The notes below the pieces were generated by a model. The model had not been told where the DNA came from, did no database searches, and worked only from the letters and a program-made list of their open reading frames with translations. This document shows, piece by piece, positions 55,671 to 63,908 of a stretch of DNA of 64,000 nt (positions within the stretch are counted from its first letter, which is position 1; the number at the start of each line of letters is the position of its first letter). Both the position numbers and the translations under genes were made by a program. The stretch comes from Zoogloea sp041908905 (GTDB lineage: Bacteria > Pseudomonadota > Gammaproteobacteria > Burkholderiales > Rhodocyclaceae). The stretch covers positions 84,019 through 148,018 of the forward strand of contig NZ_JAYREK010000007.1 of the NCBI RefSeq assembly GCF_041908905.1, read 5' to 3'.

Positions 55671-56843
55671 TTAGGGGGCGGTGTCAGCCGGTTCCGAATC
55701 GGCGTAGCTGGCGAGCTTGGCCAGCGGCACGCCGGAATGGCTCCGGGATTCTATCAATTCCAGAAGGGGCATGAGCGCCCGGATCGCATCCGGAAGCTGC
55801 GCGAGCACCCGGGCGTCGCGGGGGTCGCCGGCCAGGTCCCGCAGGAGCTGGTCGATGCTCACTGGCGCGCGGTGGGGAGCGGCGAGCATGTCGGGGGTGA
55901 TCTCGCCCTTGTCGCCGACGATGCGCCGGCCACCCGCCGAGCGGCCCTGGGCGAGCCGCTGGACGGCCTCGCCAATGAGGTGGCTGACGGTCGGGCTACG
56001 CGCCCCGTCGGAGGTGGCGATGCCCACCGTGATGTGGATGCGGATACGCTCCTCGCGGTAGGTCATCACGATGTGTTCGATTGCGCCCCGCAGGCGCAGC
56101 GCGAAGCCGGCCGCCCCGGTCATGCCGGTGCTGGGCAGGACCAGCGCAAAACGGGCCGGCGCCAGCTCGGCGACGGTGTCCTCCTTGCGCAGCTTGGTGG
56201 CCATGATCTTGGAGAGCTTGCGATTGACCAGTTGGGCCACGTGGGCGCCATAGCGGGCGACGAGGCCGTCGAACTGGTCGATCTCGATGACCAGCACCGA
56301 GAGCTCGCCCTGGTGGCGCTGGGCCGCCGAGAGCTCCTGGCTGGCGTGGAAGTGCAGGTACGAGGGCGTCGCGAGGCCGGAGCCGGGGTCGACGGGGCTG
56401 GCCGTGGCCAGCGCCGTGCGGCTCTCCTCGAGGTCGCGCTGGGTACGGGCCAGCTGGGTCAACGCGTCGAGGCGCGCGAGCAGCTCGACGTGGCTGACGC
56501 TCTTGGAGATGAAATCGGTGGCGCCGGCGCTCTTGGCCTTGATGCGCACCTCGGGCTCGTCATCACCCGAAATGACCACCACCGGCAGCGTGTTGATGCG
56601 CGACAGGCGCGATGCGCGCATGCGTTCGAGGAGGCCGTAGCCGTCGAGCCGGGGCATCCCGATGTCGGTGATGACCGCCTGGATGGTCGGGTCGACCAGC
56701 AGCGTCTGCCAGCCGGCCTCCCCGTCGGCCTCCTCGCGCACTTCGAAGTGGCCCCGCACTTGGCGGATGATGGAGGCTCTCACCATCCGGGAGTCGTCGA
56801 TGATCAGGACTCGGGGAAGGGTCTGATCGCGTTCTTCGCTCAT
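55671..56843 (-). CDS. response regulator with degenerate GGDEF domain
   Basis: 390 aa. Receiver domain 10-125 is complete (IIDDSRMVR, Asp60 in AVITDIGMPRLDGYG, Lys in FISKSV). Residues about 150-305 have the diguanylate-cyclase fold (LSVLVIEIDQFDGLVARYG, then ITVGIATSDG), but the GGDEF signature is replaced by ELAPARF (226-232) in DTVAELAPARFALVLP. It should be unable to make c-di-GMP and may bind GTP or partners instead. The C-terminal 80 residues are unassigned. It lies downstream of acuI with a 22-nt gap, so the two are likely co-transcribed. Confidence 0.87.
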   Translation of the reverse strand: MSEERDQTLPRVLIIDDSRMVRASIIRQVRGHFEVREEADGEAGWQTLLVDPTIQAVITDIGMPRLDGYGLLERMRASRLSRINTLPVVVISGDDEPEVRIKAKSAGATDFISKSVSHVELLARLDALTQLARTQRDLEESRTALATASPVDPGSGLATPSYLHFHASQELSAAQRHQGELSVLVIEIDQFDGLVARYGAHVAQLVNRKLSKIMATKLRKEDTVAELAPARFALVLPSTGMTGAAGFALRLRGAIEHIVMTYREERIRIHITVGIATSDGARSPTVSHLIGEAVQRLAQGRSAGGRRIVGDKGEITPDMLAAPHRAPVSIDQLLRDLAGDPRDARVLAQLPDAIRALMPLLELIESRSHSGVPLAKLASYADSEPADTAP

Positions 56844-56865
56844 GCTGGGCTCACTGTGGGTTACT

Positions 56866-57873
56866 TCAGGGCTTTACGGCAATCACCGTGCGTCCCTTTA
56901 CCCGCCCCTCGATGAAGTCGTTGAAGACGCCCGGCAGTTCGTCGAACGGGATCGTCCGGGTCATGGCGGCCAGATGGCGCGGCTTGAGGTCGGACGCCAG
57001 GCGCGCCCACACCTTGCTGCGGGTCGGCTCGCCCATGTAGCCGGAGTCGACGCCGAGCAGGCTCACCCCGCGCAGGATGAAGGGGAAGACCGTGGTGTTG
57101 AGCTTGATGCTCTGGGCGTTGCCGATGCTCGCCACGGTGCCGGCCTGCTTCATGGTAGACAGCACCCAGGCCAGGATGTCGCCGCCCACGTTGTCGACGG
57201 CCCCCGCCCACAGGCCCGCGTCGAGGGGGCGCGTGGTGGCCGGGTCGATGGTGTCGCGCATGCGCAGCTCGGCCGCGCCCAGGCTGCGCAGGTATTCCTC
57301 TTCCTGGGGTTTGCCGGTGAGGGCCACCACGTGGTAGCCGAGGCCCGCCAGCATGTCGATGGCCAGCCCCCCCACCCCGCCGCTGGCGCCGGTGACGATC
57401 ACCGGGCCGTTGGCCGGGGCCAGGCCGTTGTCCTCCATGCGCACGATGCCCAGGGCCGCGGTGAAGCCCGCGGTGCCCAGCGCCATCGCCTCGAAAAGCG
57501 ACAGCCCCTCGGGCAGCGGCACCACCCAGCCGGCCGGGATGCGCGCGTACTCAGCGTAGCCGCCGTGATGGGCGACGCCGATGTCGTAGCTGGTGGCGAT
57601 CACCGGATCGCCGGCCTTGAAGCGCGGGTCGCTGCTCTCGACCACCGTGCCGGAAAGGTCGATGCCCCCCACGCACGGAAAGCGCCGGATGATCTTGCCC
57701 GCCCCGGTGGCGGCCAGCGCGTCCTTGTAGTTGACGCTCGAATACGCCACGCGGATGAGCACCTCACCCGCGTCGAGCCCCTCGACTGCGAGGGATTCCA
57801 TGGCGGCGGAGACCTTGCGGTGCTCGTCCTGGCGGATCACGAAGGCCTTGAAGGGGGGAACGGCGGCAGACAT
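56866..57873 (-). CDS. acuI: acrylyl-CoA reductase/YhdH-type quinone oxidoreductase
   Basis: 335 aa, zinc-free medium-chain reductase of the YhdH/AcuI group. SSVNYKDALAATGAGKIIRRFPCVGGIDLSG, HHGGYAEYARIP, GTAGFTAALGIVRME, VTGASGGVGGLAIDMLAGLGYHVVALTGK (NADPH site) and SGYMGEPTRSKVW are diagnostic. It would detoxify acryloyl-CoA to propionyl-CoA with NADPH. The start at 57873 has AGAGGAGAAG. Confidence 0.9.
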   Translation of the reverse strand: MSAAVPPFKAFVIRQDEHRKVSAAMESLAVEGLDAGEVLIRVAYSSVNYKDALAATGAGKIIRRFPCVGGIDLSGTVVESSDPRFKAGDPVIATSYDIGVAHHGGYAEYARIPAGWVVPLPEGLSLFEAMALGTAGFTAALGIVRMEDNGLAPANGPVIVTGASGGVGGLAIDMLAGLGYHVVALTGKPQEEEYLRSLGAAELRMRDTIDPATTRPLDAGLWAGAVDNVGGDILAWVLSTMKQAGTVASIGNAQSIKLNTTVFPFILRGVSLLGVDSGYMGEPTRSKVWARLASDLKPRHLAAMTRTIPFDELPGVFNDFIEGRVKGRTVIAVKP

Positions 57874-58019
57874 GTGCTTCTCCTCTCGATGGAGCGCCGG
57901 GGTGGCGGCTCCTTTTTTTGATCGGAGGATTATAGCCACGCCCGGGTTTCAGACCACAGCGGGCCTCAATCCTGGGCGGCGGCTGCCGTAAATGGCATCA
58001 CCCCCCGTGGAGCGTCCCA

Positions 58020-58904
58020 ATGGCAATGATCACCGACCCCCTGGAAAGCCTCGACAGCTATCTTGCATTCTTCGACCAGCAGGCGCTGCCTGCGCTCCGG
58101 CACACCGTCCGCGAGTTGCAGGCCATGCGCGACAAGGAGGACGAGATCAACGGCCGCTCGGTGGCGGCCCTCGTCCTGAGCGACCCGCTGATGACCCTGA
58201 AGGTGCTGATCCACATCGAGACCCACCGACGCGCCCGCCAGAACCACGACATCACCACCATCGAGCGGGCCATCATGATGATGGGCATCTCGCCCTTCCT
58301 GCGCGAGTTCTCGGCGACGCCGACCATCGAAGAACAGCTGGCCGGGCATCCCAAGGCCCTTGTCGGCGTGCTGCGGGTGATCGGCTGCGCCCGCCGGGCC
58401 TCCCGCTACGCCCGCGACTGGGCGGTGCTGCGCCACGACCTGGACGTGGACGAGATCACCGTGGCGGCACTGCTCTTCGAGGCCACCGAGATCCTGTGCT
58501 GGCTGTTCGCGCCGGGCCTCACCCAGAACGTCTACGCCATGCAGCGCGCCGAGCCCGGCCTGCGCTCATCCACCGCGCAGCGCATGGTGTTCAATGTGTC
58601 GGCCAAGGAGCTGCAGCTGGCCCTGGTGCACCACTGGCACCTGCCGGAGCTGCTGGTGTCGATGATGAACGTGAAATACATCGACAATCCGCGGGTGCGC
58701 ACCGTGCAGCTGGCCTCCAACCTGGCCCGCCACAGCGCCCACGGCTGGGACGACGCGGCGATCCCCGACGACCTGAGCGCCATCGAATCGCTGCTGCGCA
58801 TCGGCCGGGAACACCTGCTCACCCGGGTCGGGGCGCCCCACGAGGCGGTCGAACGCCTGCTCGCCGCCGGCGGCCGGGCCGATGGGGCGCTGCCGCTGCT
58901 GTAA
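58020..58904 (+). CDS. HDOD-domain protein
   Basis: 294 aa made mostly of an HDOD domain, a non-catalytic relative of HD phosphohydrolases found in signalling proteins. Motifs: LVLSDPLMTLKVLIHIETHR, ITTIERAIMMMGISPFLREF, EITVAALLFEATEILCWLFAPG, LALVHHWHLPELLVSMM. It has no attached output domain. Divergent from acuI and convergent with uup across a CCCGCC/GGCGGG hairpin. Confidence 0.88.
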   Translation: MAMITDPLESLDSYLAFFDQQALPALRHTVRELQAMRDKEDEINGRSVAALVLSDPLMTLKVLIHIETHRRARQNHDITTIERAIMMMGISPFLREFSATPTIEEQLAGHPKALVGVLRVIGCARRASRYARDWAVLRHDLDVDEITVAALLFEATEILCWLFAPGLTQNVYAMQRAEPGLRSSTAQRMVFNVSAKELQLALVHHWHLPELLVSMMNVKYIDNPRVRTVQLASNLARHSAHGWDDAAIPDDLSAIESLLRIGREHLLTRVGAPHEAVERLLAAGGRADGALPLL

Positions 58905-58925
58905 GCCCGCCACGGCGGGGGCCGG

Positions 58926-60836
58926 TCATTTCTTGCCGGAGCGGGACTCGAGCTCCTCCCAGCGCAGCATCGCCGCCTCGATCTCGGCCTCGAGGGCCTG
59001 CAGGCGGGTGTTGAGGGCCGGGATTTCCTGGGGCGCGTCCTTGTAGGTTGCCGGATCATTGAGGCGGGCCTGCACGGCGCCCTGCTCGTCCTCGAGAGCG
59101 GCGATGCGGTCCGGCAGGGCCTCGAGCTCGCGCTCCTCCTTCCAGCTCAGCCTGGCTGGCTTCGCCGGGGCCGACGCCGGAGCGGGCGCCTCGCGTCTGG
59201 CGGCCGGGGCCTTGGGCGGCGTGGCCGGGGCGGCTTCGGGCGGCTTGCGCACGCGCAGCCAGTCCTCGTAGCCGCCGGCGTATTCCTTCCAGCTGCCGTC
59301 ACCCTCCGAGGCGATCACCTGGGTCACCACGTTGTCCAGGAAGGCCCGGTCGTGGCTGACCAGGAACACCGTGCCGTCGTAGCTGGCCAGCAGCTCTTCA
59401 AGCAGGTCGAGGGTCTCGATGTCGAGGTCGTTGGTGGGCTCGTCGAGCACCAGCACGTTGGCCGGCCGGGCAAACAGACGGGCCAGCAGCAGGCGGTTGC
59501 GCTCGCCGCCGGACAGCGACTTGACCGGCGAGCGCGCCCGCTGGGGTGAAAACAGGAAATCGCCCAGGTAGCCGATGATGTGGGTGCGGTGACCGGCGAT
59601 CTCGACGTAGTCCGAGCCCGGGCTGATCACTTCGGTGAGCGGCGCCTCGGGGTCGAGCTGGGCCCGCAGCTGGTCGAAGTAGGCCACCGTCTGGCGGGTA
59701 CCGCGGCGCACGCGGCCTTCGTCCGGCTCGATGCCGCCGAGGATCAGCTTGAGCAGGGTCGTCTTGCCGGCGCCGTTGGGGCCGATCAGGCCGATGCGGT
59801 CTCCGCGCAGGATGCGCGTGGAAAAATCGCGCACGATGGTACGCTCGCCGAAGCGCTTGGTGACGTGCTCCAGCTCGGCCACCATCTGGCCACTGCCCTC
59901 GCCGCGGTCGAGGGCCAGCTTGACGTTGCCGAAGCGCTCGCGGCGGGCGCTGCGCTCGCGGCGCAGGGCCTCGAGACGCCGCACGCGGCCCTCGTTGCGG
60001 GTGCGCCGCGCCTCGACGCCCTTGCGGATCCACACCTCCTCTTGCGCCAGCAGCTTGTCGAAGCGGGCGTTGGCCTTCTCTTCGGCATCCAGCTGGTCGG
60101 CCTTGCGCAGCAGGTAGTCGCTGAAACGCCCGGGAAAGCTCGACAGGATGCCCCGGTCGAGCTCGACGATGCGCGTCGCCACGTGGTCGAGGAACACCCG
60201 GTCGTGGGTGATCACCACCACCGCGCCGCGAAACTCGCGGATCAGGCCTTCGAGCCACAGGATGCCGTCGATGTCCAGGTGGTTGGTCGGCTCGTCGAGG
60301 AGCAGCATCTCCGGCTCGCCGACCAGCGCCCGGGCCAGCGCCACCCGCTTGATGCCGCCGCCGGACAGGCTGCCCACCACCGCCTCGCCCGACAGCTTGA
60401 GCTCGCCCAGCACCTGCTCGACGCGCTGCTCCAGGCGCCAGGCCTGGGCGTCCTCGACCCGGTGCTGCAGGTCTTCGAGGCGTGCCAGGGCCGCCTCGCT
60501 GGCGTCTTCGGCCACCGCCAGCATCGCGGCGTGATAATCCACCAGCAGCTGGGCCACGTCGCCCAGCCCGTCGGCCACGGTGGCGAACACGCTGCGGTCG
60601 AGGGGGAAATCCGCCTCCTGGGGCACATAGGCCACCTTCGCCCCCGGCTGCCGCCACAGGCGGCCGTCGTCCAGGGTCGCCTGGCCGGCCAGCGCCTTCA
60701 GCAGGCTGGACTTGCCGCTGCCGTTGCGCCCGATCAGTGCCACCCGCTCGCCGGGGTCGAGCTGGAAGGCGGCCTTGTCGAGCAGGGCGACGTGGCCAAA
60801 GGCGAGGCAGGCATCATCGAGGGTGATCAGCGGCAT
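58926..60836 (-). CDS. uup: ABC-F ATPase Uup
   Basis: 636 aa cytosolic protein with two ATP-binding cassettes. Walker A GRNGSGKSS and GPNGAGKTT; signature SLSGGGIKR and SLSGGERNR; Walker B LLLDEPTNHLDID and LVLDEPTNDLDIE. The C-terminal coiled coil (RLSWKEERELEALPDRIAALEDEQGAVQ) is the Uup feature that binds branched DNA. Uup acts on ribosomes and in limiting transposon excision. The start at 60836 is by homology. The first signature loop reads SGGGIKR rather than SGGEKTR. Confidence 0.93.
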   Translation of the reverse strand: MPLITLDDACLAFGHVALLDKAAFQLDPGERVALIGRNGSGKSSLLKALAGQATLDDGRLWRQPGAKVAYVPQEADFPLDRSVFATVADGLGDVAQLLVDYHAAMLAVAEDASEAALARLEDLQHRVEDAQAWRLEQRVEQVLGELKLSGEAVVGSLSGGGIKRVALARALVGEPEMLLLDEPTNHLDIDGILWLEGLIREFRGAVVVITHDRVFLDHVATRIVELDRGILSSFPGRFSDYLLRKADQLDAEEKANARFDKLLAQEEVWIRKGVEARRTRNEGRVRRLEALRRERSARRERFGNVKLALDRGEGSGQMVAELEHVTKRFGERTIVRDFSTRILRGDRIGLIGPNGAGKTTLLKLILGGIEPDEGRVRRGTRQTVAYFDQLRAQLDPEAPLTEVISPGSDYVEIAGHRTHIIGYLGDFLFSPQRARSPVKSLSGGERNRLLLARLFARPANVLVLDEPTNDLDIETLDLLEELLASYDGTVFLVSHDRAFLDNVVTQVIASEGDGSWKEYAGGYEDWLRVRKPPEAAPATPPKAPAARREAPAPASAPAKPARLSWKEERELEALPDRIAALEDEQGAVQARLNDPATYKDAPQEIPALNTRLQALEAEIEAAMLRWEELESRSGKK

Positions 60837-61230
60837 GGGGAAGAGCTTCAAACGGAAAGGCCGCGATTTTAACCCGCCGACCGGCCCGATCGGGCGCGGA
60901 TGGCGCGGGCGGCACCAGCAGGCCCGGAAATCCCGCCCGGCGACGGTCGCTGCCGCCCCCCTCGTGATGCCCCGCAGCGGCGGCGAACTGAACAGCACCA
61001 TGTCGCCACGACCACGCAAGCACCGCCCCTCGCTGCGCTGACCCAGCTTCAGCCGGCTGAAACCCATTTTCGGATCCTGCCCCGATGCAGGCCGCCTGAT
61101 TCCGTTTCCTCCCGGATTTATCGCGACTCCCGCCCTGAAGTTATCTCGTTCACTCTCATCAAAATTCGATTGACGAAACGCCGCCCAGACACAACAATAA
61201 GAATTATTCGCATTTCGATTTATTCAGATC
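60837..61230. other. divergent intergenic region uup / hemP
   Basis: 394 nt. The left part, up to about 61075, is GC-rich and featureless apart from short frames. From 61130 on it becomes AT-rich and holds the iron-regulated promoter of hemP, including the Fur-box-like site. Confidence 0.6.
61194..61214 (+). promoter_or_regulatory. Fur-box-like operator
   Basis: AATAAGAATTATTCGCATT fits the Fur-box pattern of repeated NATWAT-type hexamers. It lies 16 nt before the hemP start in an AT-rich promoter. HemP/Bfd genes are classic Fur targets, which adds support. Confidence 0.75.
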
Positions 61231-61425
61231 GTGACCGACATCGACCCCACCCCATCCGCCAGCGCCGTGACCGACGAAGTCGTGGCCCTGCCCCACGGCC
61301 AGTTCGACACACCGATCCGGAGCAAGGACCTGTTCAAGGGCCGGCCGTGCATCTACATCGAGCACGAAGGAATGATCTATGCCCTGCGCAGCACCCGTGC
61401 CGGCAAGCTGATACTCACCAAATGA
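61231..61425 (+). CDS. hemP: hemin uptake protein HemP
   Basis: 64 aa. The conserved C-terminal core RSKDLFKGRPCIYIEHEGMIYALRSTRAGKLILTK is typical of HemP/HmuP (S-x-x-L-F/L-x-G-x2-x-x-I-x-H-x-G-x-x-Y-x-L-R-x-T-R-x-G-K-L-I-L-T-K). It helps to switch on haem uptake under low iron. The start is a GTG at 61231, with the Fur-like box upstream. Confidence 0.92.
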   Translation: MTDIDPTPSASAVTDEVVALPHGQFDTPIRSKDLFKGRPCIYIEHEGMIYALRSTRAGKLILTK

Positions 61426-61583
61426 ACGCCCCGCTCCACCCCCTCGCCCAAACCGTCGGAACCCGCCAGACACGGCTCGGCCGCGGGCGCCTGCCAATGG
61501 CCACCCTGCTGCTGACGAGCCTGGGCGCCTCCGGCGGACGGGCGGCCTTTGGCCTCATCCTGCGGCTCTACCCGCCCGCCTGA
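61422..61583 (+). CDS. possible small protein between hemP and bfd
   Basis: A 53-aa frame whose ATG overlaps the hemP stop (ATGA), a coupling typical of real operons. The sequence is basic, with a short hydrophobic stretch (LPMATLLLTSLGASGGRAAFGLILRL). No family is recognised. It may be spurious, but otherwise 188 nt separate hemP and bfd. Confidence 0.35.
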   Translation: MNAPLHPLAQTVGTRQTRLGRGRLPMATLLLTSLGASGGRAAFGLILRLYPPA

Positions 61584-61613
61584 AGCCGGGCCCCCACACG
61601 AGGAAAACGCACC

Positions 61614-61841
61614 ATGTATGTCTGCGTCTGCCGCGCCGTCACCGAAAAGCAGATCGAAACCGCCGTCCACGCCGGCGCCCGCCACCTGCGCGACCTGCGC
61701 ACCGGCCTGGGCATCATCGAGGACTGCGGCCGCTGCGCCCGCTGCGCCAAACAGTGCATGGACAAGACCATCGAAGGCCTGATCGCCCCACCGCCACCAC
61801 CGCCCGGCTCGAGCCATCTCCTGCTTAAACCTGCCGGCTGA
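61614..61841 (+). CDS. bfd: bacterioferritin-associated ferredoxin
   Basis: 75 aa [2Fe-2S] protein. MYVCVCRAVTEKQIETAV and DCGRCARCAKQCMD carry the C-x-C and C-x2-C ligands (Cys4, Cys6 and the later pair). It donates electrons to bacterioferritin to release stored iron. It lies downstream of hemP in the same orientation, fitting joint Fur control. The proline-rich tail (APPPPPPGSS) is longer than in E. coli Bfd. Confidence 0.92.
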   Translation: MYVCVCRAVTEKQIETAVHAGARHLRDLRTGLGIIEDCGRCARCAKQCMDKTIEGLIAPPPPPPGSSHLLLKPAG

Positions 61842-61939
61842 GCCGGGCCCAACCACCCAAGCCGACCCTTAAAGCATCAAGAAACCACGACAGGCATAGC
61901 TTTCCGGGACGCCCGCAGGATAGAATATCGGGCTTGCGT

Positions 61940-62014
61940 CTCTCCGTAGTTCAATGGATAGAACGGGCGCCTCCTAAGCGCCAGATACAGGTTCGATTCC
62001 TGTCGGGGGGACCA
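61940..62014 (+). tRNA. tRNA-Arg (anticodon CCT)
   Basis: A complete cloverleaf. D stem GTTC/GAAC with AATGGATA loop; anticodon stem GGCGC/GCGCC with loop CTCCTAA (CCT at its centre); T stem ACAGG/CCTGT with TTCGATT; acceptor CTCTCCG against CGGGGGG with two U-G pairs. The CCA end (62012-62014) is encoded. The gene is immediately followed by an integrase gene, so its 3' half is the likely attachment site. Confidence 0.93.
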
Positions 62015-62060
62015 ATCAAGCAGTTCAAGCCGTATCACGCAGCATCAGAAACACCCGAAG

Positions 62061-62090
62061 AAGCCCGCCGTTGCGGGCTTTTTTGTTTTT
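62061..62090 (+). terminator. Rho-independent terminator after tRNA-Arg
   Basis: AAGCCCGC, loop CGTT, GCGGGCTT followed by TTTTGTTTTTT. It lies 46 nt past the tRNA. Confidence 0.92.
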
Positions 62091-62136
62091 TGGGCGTATC
62101 ATCGCGTATCAGGAAACGGCACCCAAGCGCATAGTT

Positions 62137-62201
62137 TTTGGGGGTATATCCGGGGGTAGTTTTCAGTACCCCCGCGTTTCCTCAGTCCAGATACCCCCAA
62201 A
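62137..62201 (+). promoter_or_regulatory. nested inverted repeats before the integrase gene
   Basis: Outer arms TTTGGGGGTAT (62137-62147) and ATACCCCCAAA (62191-62201) enclose inner arms CGGGGGTA (62151-62158) and TACCCCCG (62167-62174). All four contain GGGGGTA or its complement, so they look like repeated protein-binding sites, possibly for the integrase or an excisionase. They end 10 nt before the integrase ATG, so self-regulation is plausible. Confidence 0.6.
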
Positions 62202-62210
62202 GGACGCCCG

Positions 62211-63455
62211 ATGCCGCTTACCGATACCGCGATTCGCAAGGCCAAGCCTGCCGAAAAGCCCTACAAGCTGACCGACGAAAAGGGCCTCTTCCTGCTGGTC
62301 GGGGTCAAGCCCGGCGCCCTTTACTGGCGGATGAAGTACCGCTTCGCCGGAAAGGAAAAGCTCCTCGCCCTGGGCGTCTATCCCGAAATCTCCCTGAAGA
62401 CCGCCCGCCAGAAGCGGGACGAAGCCCGCCGGCTGCTCGATGCCGGAACAGACCCCGCCGAAGCGCGCCGCGTCGAGAAGATCGCCCGCAAGGTGGCCGC
62501 CGCGACCTCCTTTGAAGCCGTGGCCCGGGAGTGGCACGAGAAGAAGCGCCACGAGTGGGTGGACACCTACGCGGCAAAGGTGCTCACCTCGCTTGAACAG
62601 GATCTGTTCCCGACCCTCGGGCGCCGGCCGATTGCTGAAATCAGCTCCGCCGAACTCCTGGCTGCCCTGCGCAAGATCGAAGCCCGCGGCGCCCTGGAAA
62701 CCTTGAAGCGGGTCCGCCAGCGGACCAACGACATCTTCCTGCACGCAATCGCCACCGGCAGCGCCGAGAACAACCCGGCGGCGGGCCTGCACAAGGCTGT
62801 GAAGACCGCACCCGTAGAACACCGGCCGGCGCTGCACCCTTCCGAGCTTCGCGAGTTCTTCATCCGCCTGGATGCGGTGCGCGTGTCGAGGATGGTCAAG
62901 AACGCCGTGCTACTGCAAGTCCTCACCTTCCTTCGCCCTGGCGAGCTGCGGGGCGCCCGGTGGGCGGAGATCGACCTGCAGGCCGGCGTCTGGGTAGTGC
63001 CGGCGGAGCGTGACCGCAGCCGCGGGCTGGTCGGAATGAAGATGCGGGAAAGTCACACCGTCTCGCTTTCGTCGCAGGCCGTCGAAGTGCTCCGGGAACT
63101 GCACGAGATCACCGGCAACCGTGACCTCGTGTTCCCCAACCGCAACGACCCGCGGCGCCCCATGAGTGACGGCACGGTGAATAGCGCCCTGCGGGCAATG
63201 GGCTATGCCGGCGATGAAGTGACGGGCTCAGGCTTTCGGGCAACCGCAACCGGCGCCCTGCTTGAACTGGGATGGCGGCCCGAGGTGATAGACCGCCAGC
63301 TGGCACACCGGGAGCGGAAAGAGGTTTTCGGGGCCTACTCGCACCAGGCCGAATACCTGGCCGAACGCCGCAAGATGATGCAGCAATGGGCGGACTGGCT
63401 CGACCAGGTGAAGAGCGGGGCGAACGTAGTGCCGATCCGTGGGCACGCTGCATGA
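62211..63455 (+). CDS. int: P4-like tyrosine integrase of a tRNA-Arg-integrated island
   Basis: 414 aa. The N-terminal arm-binding DUF4102 domain (LTDTAIRKAKPAEKPYKLTDEKGLFLLV, YRFAGKEKLLALGVYPEISLKTAR) and core-binding domain are followed by the catalytic domain with Arg in LRPGELRGARW, R343 in GSGFRATA, H366 in QLAHRERK and nucleophile Y382 in AEYLAERRKMM. The usual His before the second Arg is Ser340 (SGFR instead of HGFR), a departure from the R-H-R-H-Y set. It lies 196 nt after tRNA-Arg and reads away from it, the standard layout of a P4-type island. The island would extend right, beyond the window. Confidence 0.93.
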   Translation: MPLTDTAIRKAKPAEKPYKLTDEKGLFLLVGVKPGALYWRMKYRFAGKEKLLALGVYPEISLKTARQKRDEARRLLDAGTDPAEARRVEKIARKVAAATSFEAVAREWHEKKRHEWVDTYAAKVLTSLEQDLFPTLGRRPIAEISSAELLAALRKIEARGALETLKRVRQRTNDIFLHAIATGSAENNPAAGLHKAVKTAPVEHRPALHPSELREFFIRLDAVRVSRMVKNAVLLQVLTFLRPGELRGARWAEIDLQAGVWVVPAERDRSRGLVGMKMRESHTVSLSSQAVEVLRELHEITGNRDLVFPNRNDPRRPMSDGTVNSALRAMGYAGDEVTGSGFRATATGALLELGWRPEVIDRQLAHRERKEVFGAYSHQAEYLAERRKMMQQWADWLDQVKSGANVVPIRGHAA

Positions 63456-63566
63456 ACTGACGATCAACCGAGCAGCACGCCGCGCCTAGGTCGGCCAACC
63501 GAAAACGGGGAAACCATCGCCCCGCTGGCGCGGCACCTCTTTTGAAGGGCGCACGAAGGGGCGCAA

Positions 63567-63908
63567 ATGAGTAACCGAAGGCGTCGGATATGGCTGATGC
63601 GCAGCCGGGTCAAAGAGATCGTGCGCGCAGACTTGGAAGACATCCTGGATGTCGACGTTGCGACAATCGCTGAGTACAAGGGGCTCGTGCGGAGCACGTT
63701 TAGTCTTGTCGATCGCCCCCCTCTTTGCTTTCCTAGCAATCTTGATGGAATAGACCCTCGAGACGGCAGCTTGGTGCACATTCAAAGAAGGAATGCGCCG
63801 CGGGGTTTTGATCTACTGCGAGGCGAGCTGTACCAGGTAGTCGACGACGCAAGAGGCCTCAGATTGTGGTCGGATTACCAGCAGGGCAATCGCACCGTCA
63901 CGTCATGA
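63567..63908 (+). CDS. unknown island-borne protein
   Basis: 113 aa, unrecognised. Basic start (MSNRRRRIWLMRSRVKEIV), then ADLEDILDVDVATIAEYKGLV and GLRLWSDYQQGNRTVTS. No membrane segment or known motif. Its lower GC content and different codon use compared with the core genes fit horizontally acquired DNA. Its stop overlaps the next start (ATGA), which supports it as real. Confidence 0.55.
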   Translation: MSNRRRRIWLMRSRVKEIVRADLEDILDVDVATIAEYKGLVRSTFSLVDRPPLCFPSNLDGIDPRDGSLVHIQRRNAPRGFDLLRGELYQVVDDARGLRLWSDYQQGNRTVTS

